Below, in pieces: positions 7,041-12,698 of a stretch of 18,838 bases of DNA (the first letter of the stretch is position 1; every line of letters starts with the position of its first letter). The stretch covers positions 1-18,838 of the forward strand of contig JANWID010000289.1 of assembly GCA_025450095.1 (NCBI GenBank). The letters run 5' to 3'. The notes under the pieces are model-generated. The model saw only the letters and a program-made list of their open reading frames with translations, made no database searches and was not told where the DNA came from. The stretch comes from Bacteroidia bacterium (GTDB lineage: Bacteria > Bacteroidota > Bacteroidia > AKYH767-A > OLB10). The position numbers and the translations under genes were made by a program.

Positions 7041-7400
7041 ATGAAAAAGATTTATCATCTGACCCATTGCACGACCTGCCAACGCATTCTAAAAGAAGTA
7101 AAACCGGGGAAAGAATTCGTTTTACAGGATATTAAAACTGAACCCATTACTACGGAGCAACTGGATGAAATGGCAACAATGGCCGGCAGTTATGAAGCTC
7201 TCTTCAGCAGGATTGCCCTGAAATTCCGAAGCTGGAAACTGAATGAAAAAACGCTTTCTGAAACCGACTATCGCAATTATATTTTACAGGAATACACGTT
7301 TCTGAAGCGGCCGGTTTTTATTATCGGGAAAGAAATATTTATCGGTAATTCTCCGAAAAATGTTGCCGCCGTAAAAAAAGCCATAAAAGAATTGAAATAA
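7041..7400 (+). CDS. ArsC/Spx family glutaredoxin-like protein
   Basis: A 119-residue cytosolic protein beginning KIYHLTHCTTCQRILKEV, with the CxxC pair C10/C13 at the usual ArsC-family active-site position. Further family segments are FVLQDIKTEPITTEQLDEM, SRIALKFRSWKL and the cis-Pro stretch FLKRPVFIIGKEIFIG. This matches the thioredoxin-fold ArsC/Spx/YffB superfamily (PF03960). The canonical arsenate reductase carries a single catalytic Cys and a downstream basic residue; this member has CTTC instead, so it may be a general thiol oxidoreductase. There are no arsenic genes nearby. The following permease is 55 nt downstream. Confidence 0.85.
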   Translation: MKKIYHLTHCTTCQRILKEVKPGKEFVLQDIKTEPITTEQLDEMATMAGSYEALFSRIALKFRSWKLNEKTLSETDYRNYILQEYTFLKRPVFIIGKEIFIGNSPKNVAAVKKAIKELK

Positions 7401-7455
7401 AATCCAATGTGCTGCATTCATCCATTATAAAAAAATATTTAACCGTTTTTACAGT

Positions 7456-8358
7456 GTGAATCGTCAAACAACTGCCGCGCATCTTTCTGTTTTAACTGCC
7501 AACCTTATTTATGGTGCCAATTATTCAATAGCCAAACAGGTAATGCCCGAGTACATAAAACCATTTGGCTTCATCCTGATTCGTGTATTGGTATCGGCTA
7601 TGCTTTTCTGGCTGCTTGGAACTTTTATCAAAGACAAGAAGGTAGAACGCAGAGATTTAGGACGCCTGTTTCTTTGCGCAATTTTCGGAGTTGCGCTCAA
7701 TCAACTATTATTTTTCAAAGGACTTGAACTTACCGCGCCCATCAATGCGGCACTGATGATGACCACCAACCCGATTTTCGTATTGGTGGTGGCGGCCATG
7801 CTGATCCGGGAAAGAATAACGGTAATTAAAATAGCGGGAATTGTCACCGGGCTGGCTGGAGCATCATTGCTATTGTTGTGGGGAAAGGAGTTTTCATTTC
7901 ACCAGGATTCGGTTCTTGGAGACCTCTGTGTGCTGGTTAATTCGCTTTCCTTCGGAGTGTTTCTCATCATTGCCAAACCGCTGATGCAAAAATACCATAC
8001 CCTTACCGTTATGCGATGGATATTTCTCTTCGGCAGTTTCCTGGTATTTCCATTCGGATTGACAGAATTAACAGAAGTTAAGTGGGAAACATTTACTCCT
8101 TCCATATGGCTCGGAACCTTTTATGTAGTTATTTTTGTAACTACCGTCGCATACCAGCTAAATGTTTATGCATTAAAAAACCTCAGTTCGTCGTCGGTAA
8201 GTATTTATATTTACCTGCAGCCGCTTTTTGCATCTGTTATCGCCATCATTCTGGGCCAGGATCATCTGAATATAATTCATCTTACATCGGCATTGCTGAT
8301 TTTTGCAGGTGTGTTTTTGGTAACGAAGAAAAACGATGTGCCATTACCCCGGTCCTGA
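7456..8358 (+). CDS. EamA/DMT family permease
   Basis: A 300-residue inner-membrane protein with about ten hydrophobic helices in two EamA repeats (PF00892). The first is LTANLIYGANYSIAKQVMPEYIKPFGFILIRVLVSAMLFWLL to about residue 145; the second begins VLGDLCVLVNSLSFGVFLIIAKPLMQ. The last helices contain YIYLQPLFASVIAIILGQDHLNIIHLTSALLIFAGVFLV, the usual family signature. It probably exports a small metabolite or amino acid; the substrate cannot be told. The start is GTG at 7456, because the first in-frame ATG is 28 codons in and would remove half of the first helix. Confidence 0.9.
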   Translation: MNRQTTAAHLSVLTANLIYGANYSIAKQVMPEYIKPFGFILIRVLVSAMLFWLLGTFIKDKKVERRDLGRLFLCAIFGVALNQLLFFKGLELTAPINAALMMTTNPIFVLVVAAMLIRERITVIKIAGIVTGLAGASLLLLWGKEFSFHQDSVLGDLCVLVNSLSFGVFLIIAKPLMQKYHTLTVMRWIFLFGSFLVFPFGLTELTEVKWETFTPSIWLGTFYVVIFVTTVAYQLNVYALKNLSSSSVSIYIYLQPLFASVIAIILGQDHLNIIHLTSALLIFAGVFLVTKKNDVPLPRS

Positions 8359-8359
8359 A

Positions 8360-8389
8360 TTGAATAATTGAAACATCCTGCTATCTTTA
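8360..8389 (+). promoter_or_regulatory. Promoter of the yicC-gmk group
   Basis: TTG (8360-8362), 19-nt spacer, TATCTTTA (8382-8389), one base from TAnnTTTG, 26 nt before the yicC ATG. It starts within 2 nt of the permease stop. Confidence 0.5.
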
Positions 8390-8415
8390 CACCCTGCTAA
8401 TATGAAGCGTACAAT

Positions 8416-9288
8416 ATGATCCGATCAATGACCGGTTTCGGGAAGGCCAACGGCAGCACAGGCAGCAACCTCATCACCGTTGAAGTAAAATCATTGAACA
8501 GTAAATTCCTGGAGCTGAATTTAAGGTTGCCTGCTGTTTACAAAGACAAGGACCTGGAATTAAGAAATGATGTCACGCGGATTGTGGAGCGGGGAAAAGT
8601 GGATTTCACTGTAACTATTGAGCAAGCTCCCGGTTCCCGCAAGAGCGCCTTTAACAAGGAAAGCATCCGGAATTATAATGAAGATTTTATCGAGCTGAAA
8701 AAAGAGCTCAGCATCTCATCGCAGGATTACCTGAACATCATCATGCGATTGCCCAATGTTCTTAATCTTGAAAAATCAGAAGCGGATCCGAAAGAGTGGA
8801 AAATGATTGAAACACTTTCCAAAAAAGCACTCGCCATGTTTAATGAATTCCGTGTGCGGGAAGGAAAGGTAATGCAGAAGGATTTTGAAAAACGGGTGCA
8901 AACAGTAAAGGAACATCTGAAAAAAGTTGAGAAAATCGAACCGGGCCGGCTGAAATCCATCCGTAGCAGACTTGGAAAAGGTCTTGATGAAATCGAGGAC
9001 TTCGTGCAGGTCGACCGGAACCGTTTTGAACAGGAGTTGATTTATTATATGGAAAAAATTGATATCACTGAGGAAAAAGTTCGATTAAGTACACATCTTT
9101 CATTTTTCCTGGAAACATTGAAAGATGCCGAATCAAACGGAAAGAAGCTTGGATTCATCCTTCAGGAGATCGGTCGTGAGATCAATACCATCGGCTCAAA
9201 GGCTAATGATGCAAATATCCAGCGACACGTAGTGGAGATGAAAGATGAGCTCGAAAAAATGAAGGAACAGGCCGCCAATGTGATTTGA
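8416..9288 (+). CDS. yicC: YicC family endoribonuclease
   Basis: A 290-residue cytosolic protein with the hallmark start MIRSMTGFGKA and then VEVKSLNSKFLELNLRLP (YicC N-terminal domain, PF03755). The C-terminal DUF1732 domain (PF08340) is FEQELIYYMEKIDITEEKVRLSTHLSFFLETL followed by GKKLGFILQEIGREINTIGSKANDANIQRHVVEMKDELEKMKEQAANV. The family is known for stress survival and, more recently, for RNase activity on structured RNA. It lies 13 nt upstream of gmk; yicC - gmk - nadD is a conserved order in Bacteroidota, so the genes are probably transcribed together. Confidence 0.95.
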   Translation: MIRSMTGFGKANGSTGSNLITVEVKSLNSKFLELNLRLPAVYKDKDLELRNDVTRIVERGKVDFTVTIEQAPGSRKSAFNKESIRNYNEDFIELKKELSISSQDYLNIIMRLPNVLNLEKSEADPKEWKMIETLSKKALAMFNEFRVREGKVMQKDFEKRVQTVKEHLKKVEKIEPGRLKSIRSRLGKGLDEIEDFVQVDRNRFEQELIYYMEKIDITEEKVRLSTHLSFFLETLKDAESNGKKLGFILQEIGREINTIGSKANDANIQRHVVEMKDELEKMKEQAANVI

Positions 9289-9301
9289 AATCCATTCACA
9301 C

Positions 9302-9868
9302 ATGCCCGAAAACAAGTTGATACTTTTTTGCGGACCTTCAGGAAGCGGGAAAACAAGCATCGTGCAGCACCTGCTGAACGAATTTCCACAACTCAGCTTC
9401 TCTGTATCCGCAACTACGCGCTCCAGGCGTAACGGCGAGGTGCATGGGAAAGATTATTATTTCATGTCGTTGAACGAATTCCATGAACGCATTCGTAACG
9501 ACGAGTTCCTGGAATGGGAAGAAGTTTATGAAAATGGATTTTACGGAACACTTCGTTCCGAAACCGAACGGATCGGTAAAATGGGAAAAGTAGCGATATT
9601 CGATGTGGATGTTGAAGGTGGAATTCATATCAAAGGAAGATTCGGGGATAACCTGCTTGATGTTTTCGTTCGTCCGCCTTCAATTGAAGATCTACGAGAA
9701 CGCCTGGTAGCCCGCGCATCGGAAACATCTGAATCACTCGAGACCCGCGTTTTGAAAGCGGAACACGAGATCACTTACTCCGGCCGTTTTTCACACGTGA
9801 TTATCAACCGTGAACTCAGCCAGGCCACCAGTGAAGCGGAGAAGCTTGTAGTGGAGTTTCTGAAATAA
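9302..9868 (+). CDS. gmk: Guanylate kinase
   Basis: Transfers phosphate from ATP to GMP to give GDP in the cytosol. The P-loop is GPSGSGKT (residues 11-18). The GMP-binding segments SVSATTRSRRNGEVHGKDYYFMS and EFLEWEEVYENGFYGT are intact, as are IFDVDVEGG and the lid region RLVARASETSESLETRVLKAEHEI. Its 188 residues are normal for the family. No Shine-Dalgarno precedes the ATG, as expected in this phylum. It probably relies on the yicC promoter. Confidence 0.97.
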   Translation: MPENKLILFCGPSGSGKTSIVQHLLNEFPQLSFSVSATTRSRRNGEVHGKDYYFMSLNEFHERIRNDEFLEWEEVYENGFYGTLRSETERIGKMGKVAIFDVDVEGGIHIKGRFGDNLLDVFVRPPSIEDLRERLVARASETSESLETRVLKAEHEITYSGRFSHVIINRELSQATSEAEKLVVEFLK

Positions 9869-9908
9869 AGTGCCAAATAAAAATTGACTGGTTGGGTGGC
9901 ATTAAGAA

Positions 9909-10136
9909 ATGAGAAAACTGGTATTTAAATACTTTAAGATAACACTAACAATTCTTTTGTGTTATCAATTGTTTGTGTTTATAAAGAGATGCATTGAATA
10001 TCCGCCCAACGGTGTCGGGGATTTTTCCTATAAATTAATTCTCTCATTGTTTAACGTACTTCCCATTGATTTGATTATCTCTGCAACAGGAGGAATTATA
10101 TTAGCGCTGATAATGAAAAAAAGCGTGCTGAAATAA
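9909..10136 (+). CDS. Small two-helix membrane protein of unknown function (75 aa)
   Basis: An ATG-initiated frame with two clear hydrophobic segments, about residues 8-25 (YFKITLTILLCYQLFVFI) and 42-69 (KLILSLFNVLPIDLIISATGGIILALIM), joined by a loop CIEYPPNGVGDFSY and ending KKSVLK. This fits a helical hairpin in the inner membrane. It begins 40 nt after gmk on the same strand. yicC-gmk-nadD is the usual order in the phylum, so this looks like an inserted extra gene. I know no family for it. Confidence 0.55.
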   Translation: MRKLVFKYFKITLTILLCYQLFVFIKRCIEYPPNGVGDFSYKLILSLFNVLPIDLIISATGGIILALIMKKSVLK

Positions 10137-10151
10137 TGTTCTGATAAATGC

Positions 10152-10382
10152 ATCTTTAATCCGTACCTTTAAATTTCCAAAATCTGAATATCCCTTTTTA
10201 TCTGTAATCTGTACATCAGTTCCGCATTTATAAAGTATCTGTAATCTGTACATCCCTGCCTGCTGTCTGTTAAAAAAGTGATACTCATTAATACAAATAT
10301 GTTTAATCTTTCTTATTAACTTTCAGGAATACAGACGGCAGGCAGGCGTTCCGCGTTGATAAAGAATCTGTAATCCGTACCC
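10152..10382. repeat. ATCTGTAATC-family repeats upstream of nadD
   Basis: The 249-nt gap before nadD is largely repeats. The 18-mer ATCTGTAATCTGTACATC is exact at 10200-10217 and 10237-10254. Diverged copies are ATCTTTAATCCGTACC at 10152-10167 and ATCTGTAATCCGTACC at 10366-10381. The second and last copies are also preceded by related sequence (GTTCCGCATTTATAAAG at 10219-10235 and GTTCCGCGTTGATAAAG at 10348-10364), so the full unit is about 37 bp. The last copy ends only 4 nt before the nadD ATG. The core is the reverse complement of the GATTACAGAT units found downstream of nadD. Confidence 0.8.
10255..10346. repeat. 16-bp inverted repeat inside the nadD leader
   Basis: CCTGCCTGCTGTCTGT (10255-10270) pairs with ACAGACGGCAGGCAGG (10331-10346), 15 Watson-Crick pairs and one G-U in RNA, around a 60-nt AT-rich loop. 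It sits between the ATCTGTAATC copies, so the leader is a nested direct-plus-inverted repeat array. A possible TAACTTTC promoter-like octamer (10317-10324) lies in the loop. Confidence 0.7.
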
Positions 10383-10385
10383 AAT

Positions 10386-10961
10386 ATGAAAATAGGTCTT
10401 TTCTTTGGCAGCTTCAATCCGGTTCACAGCGGACATATGGTGATAGCGCAGTACATGGCCGAATTCACCGATCTTGACCAGGTGTGGCTTGTGGTGTCAC
10501 CACAGAATCCCCTTAAACCTTCTGCTTCACTTTTGCAGGATCATCACCGCTTTGAACTGGTGCGCTTAGCAGTCGGAGATTATCGAAAACTCAAGGCCTC
10601 CAAAGCGGAATTCAACCTTCCCATACCTTCCTATACGGCTAACACGTTAGCATATCTGCATGAACAATATCCTGAAGACGAATTTGTACTGATCATGGGT
10701 TCCGATAACCTGGCAACATTCGATAAGTGGAAAAATTGGGAACAGCTTATCGAACATCACGAGATTTACGTATACCCACGAACTGGCATGGACGGCGGAC
10801 AATTTTCCCGTCACCCGAAAGTGAAAATGGTAGACGCACCCCTGATGCAGCTTTCCTCTTCATTTATCCGCAAAGCCATTCGTGACAAAAAAGATATACG
10901 TTATATGCTTCCCGAATCCGTTTACAAGTACATGGATGAAATGAACTTTTATAAAAAATAA
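10386..10961 (+). CDS. nadD: Nicotinate-nucleotide adenylyltransferase
   Basis: Converts nicotinate mononucleotide and ATP to deamido-NAD, a late step of NAD synthesis in the cytosol. The N-terminal nucleotidyltransferase motif GSFNPVHSGH (residues 8-17, with the H-x-G-H pair) is intact. VSPQNPLKP, SYTANTLAYL, FVLIMGSDNLATFDKWKNW and the C-terminal SSSFIRKAI (157-165, family motif ISST/S-x-I-R) are also present. Its 191 residues match the family. It is the last gene of the yicC-gmk group but is separated from gmk by a small membrane protein and a repeat-filled gap, so its expression may be uncoupled from gmk here. Confidence 0.96.
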   Translation: MKIGLFFGSFNPVHSGHMVIAQYMAEFTDLDQVWLVVSPQNPLKPSASLLQDHHRFELVRLAVGDYRKLKASKAEFNLPIPSYTANTLAYLHEQYPEDEFVLIMGSDNLATFDKWKNWEQLIEHHEIYVYPRTGMDGGQFSRHPKVKMVDAPLMQLSSSFIRKAIRDKKDIRYMLPESVYKYMDEMNFYKK

Positions 10962-10963
10962 TA

Positions 10964-11194
10964 AGGCAGGGGATTACAGATGCCTTTGAGGTTGTGCAAA
11001 GGATATGATTACAGATGCCTTTGAGGTTGTGCAAAGGATATGATTACAGATGCCTTTGAGGTTGTGCAAAGGATATGATTACAGATGTCCCGACAGTTAA
11101 AGGATTCATAATTCTGCATTCATAATTAAGTTTATCCCTTCATCTGTAATCCTATCCGCTCCCGCATTGAATATGAATCTGTAATCCCCTGCCT
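10964..11194. repeat. 231-bp inverted-repeat element between convergent stop codons
   Basis: The 18-mer AGGCAGGGGATTACAGAT (10964-10981) is exactly repeated in inverted orientation at 11177-11194. A second nested pair is 11071-11087 with 11141-11157 (16 of 17 complementary). The element begins 2 nt after the nadD stop and ends 5 nt before the ygiD stop on the opposite strand. The arms share GGCAGG and GATTACAGAT with the repeats upstream of nadD. It looks like a non-autonomous palindromic element (MITE-like or REP-like) and may act as a two-way terminator. I see no clear target-site duplication. Confidence 0.8.
10972..11087 (+). repeat. Three exact 35-bp tandem units plus a partial fourth
   Basis: Units begin with GATTACAGATG at 10972, 11007 and 11042, and a truncated copy begins at 11077. 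The three full units are identical. Each contains CCTTTG, an 8-nt loop and CAAAGG, so each would fold into its own 6-bp hairpin. Units are contiguous, with no spacers. Perfect identity suggests recent expansion by slippage or unequal exchange. Confidence 0.92.
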
Positions 11195-11199
11195 AAATT

Positions 11200-12066
11200 T
11201 TACCCAATCTTCACCGACCTCATGGAAATAGAACCCATATGGGTTCGTTCGTTGAAGAATGATAACGGTTCATTTTTTTCCTGCAAAGCAAGTGTGTATA
11301 ATAAAGGAAGATAATGTTCATTGGTTGGAATACTCAGTGTGGCAATCTTACCTTGTTTCTCGTAATCAATTACAGCATTGTGATTCCCTTCTTCAATAAA
11401 TTTTTTCAGCTTGCTGTCAAATTCTAAAGCCCAGTCATAGGCCTGTTCACCCCATTGTATCATGCCCAGGTTATGCACCATATTTCCACTACCGACAATG
11501 AGCACACCTTTTTTACGCAGTCCTTTCAACTCTGTCGCCAGCTCGTAATGCCAGCGTGGAGGTTTGGAATAATCGAGACTTAGCTGGTACACGGGAACAT
11601 CTGCCAGGGGAAACATCCTGCACAACACCGACCAGGAACCGTGATCGAGTCCCCATTCATTATCGGGGAGCACATGTGTTTTTTTGATGCTATCGATAGT
11701 AAGTTGTGCATACTCCACGGCTCCCGGTGCAGGATATTGTTTATTGAATAACTCCTGGGGAAAACCACCGAAATCGTGAATGGTTTTAGGTGCCTTCATG
11801 GCAGTAACTTTGGTGCCGTTTGTCTGCCAGTGCGCCGACACGCAAAGAATCGCTTTAGGACGAGGCAATTCCTTACCCAGTTGTTCCCACTTGCTACTGA
11901 ATTCATTTAATTCAATCGCGTTCATGGGATTTCCATGACCGACAAATAAAGCCGGCAGGGTTGATCCATTTTCTTTTCCCTGGTTTAATTCAATAAGTAA
12001 ATCTTTAACTGTAGTCATAGCTATCGCGGAATACCCGGCACTTTTTATGAAATTTCGGCGGTCCAT
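11200..12066 (-). CDS. ygiD: YgiD/DODA-type extradiol dioxygenase with Tat-like N-terminus
   Basis: This matches the class III extradiol dioxygenase family of 4,5-DOPA dioxygenase (PF02900). The metal and acid-base His residues are visible in conserved settings: ALFVGHGNPMNAI (H44), ILCVSAHWQTNGT (H79), GLDHGSWSVL (H142), VGSGNMVHNLG (H198), and H251 in NEHYLPL. The N-terminus MDRRNFIKSAGYSAIAM carries a twin-arginine-like RRNFIK followed by a weakly hydrophobic stretch, unlike the E. coli enzyme, which lacks such an extension. It may be exported through Tat or the motif may be vestigial. The start is ATG at 12066. The alternative TTG at 12084 lies inside the promoter -7 box and so cannot be in the mRNA. 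Physiological substrate unknown. Confidence 0.9.
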   Translation of the reverse strand: MDRRNFIKSAGYSAIAMTTVKDLLIELNQGKENGSTLPALFVGHGNPMNAIELNEFSSKWEQLGKELPRPKAILCVSAHWQTNGTKVTAMKAPKTIHDFGGFPQELFNKQYPAPGAVEYAQLTIDSIKKTHVLPDNEWGLDHGSWSVLCRMFPLADVPVYQLSLDYSKPPRWHYELATELKGLRKKGVLIVGSGNMVHNLGMIQWGEQAYDWALEFDSKLKKFIEEGNHNAVIDYEKQGKIATLSIPTNEHYLPLLYTLALQEKNEPLSFFNERTHMGSISMRSVKIG

Positions 12067-12081
12067 TGTGATATAACAATC

Positions 12082-12113
12082 CAAATGTATTCAGGTTCAA
12101 CGGAAAGTTCAAA
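12082..12113 (-). promoter_or_regulatory. Promoter of the ygiD-like gene
   Basis: On the minus strand: TTTG (12110-12113), 20-nt spacer, TACATTTG (12082-12089), an exact TAnnTTTG. The ATG at 12066 is 15 nt downstream, so the leader is only about 10 nt. This is the evidence that decides the gene start. Confidence 0.65.
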
Positions 12114-12238
12114 CCCCTTTTCAAACAATTGCAACCCAAGGTTGTAGTTCTGATTTAGTTAAGTATCAACTTACATAAGCATCTTTTTTATTCCAGTCAA
12201 ATTGTCTATTATTGTAATTAAAATTTGTGATTGCTGAC

Positions 12239-12625
12239 ATGGGGCCTGTTAAAGTATTGATAGTAGATGATGAGCAGGACGTTGAGCTGCTCTTTCGCCA
12301 ACGTTTCCGTAAAGAATTGCGTGAAGGTGATTTTAATTTTCACTTTGCCTTTACTGCCGAAAACGCATTGAATTACCTGCGAACATTGCAACCCTTCGAT
12401 GTGGTGCTGGTGCTGTCGGATATCAACATGCCCGGTATGAACGGCCTCGAATTATTACGATTGATCAAGACCGATTTTCCGGATTTAAAAGTTATCATGG
12501 TAACTGCATATGGTGATGAGGCCAATCACCAGACCGCCATATCATATGGTGCTGATGATTTTATTACCAAGCCGGTTGATTTTAATTTTTTGAAAGAACG
12601 GATGCGACGTGTTAACGTTATTTAA
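12239..12625 (+). CDS. Stand-alone response regulator receiver protein
   Basis: A single CheY-like receiver domain of 128 residues with no output domain. The acidic pocket D10-D11-E12, phospho-acceptor D61 in VLSDINMPGMNGLELL, switch threonine T89 in VTAYGD and K111 in ITKPVDF are all present, so it should be phosphorylatable. The ATG at 12239 is chosen over a GTG 12 nt upstream because it starts directly at the conserved VKVLIVDDE strand. No histidine kinase is adjacent. The next gene, 73 nt downstream on the same strand, encodes a T9SS-exported protein with no evident link. Its partner kinase or effector must be elsewhere. Confidence 0.9.
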   Translation: MGPVKVLIVDDEQDVELLFRQRFRKELREGDFNFHFAFTAENALNYLRTLQPFDVVLVLSDINMPGMNGLELLRLIKTDFPDLKVIMVTAYGDEANHQTAISYGADDFITKPVDFNFLKERMRRVNVI

Positions 12626-12698
12626 AATTTTTAGTTTGTAGTTATATTCCGTTTGGGGAAATCATTTATTCTTTTATCTCTTTAACTAAATACTTCTT

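Noticed and set aside
7041..7400. Calling the ArsC-like gene an arsenate reductase
   Set aside because: The active site is CTTC rather than the single-Cys arsenate form, and no arsenic resistance genes are nearby.
10972..11087. Short repeats resembling a CRISPR array
   Set aside because: The 35-bp units are contiguous with no unique spacers, and no cas gene is in the window.
12066..12084. Longer TTG start for the ygiD-like gene
   Set aside because: The TTG is within the TACATTTG -7 box, so it would not be transcribed.
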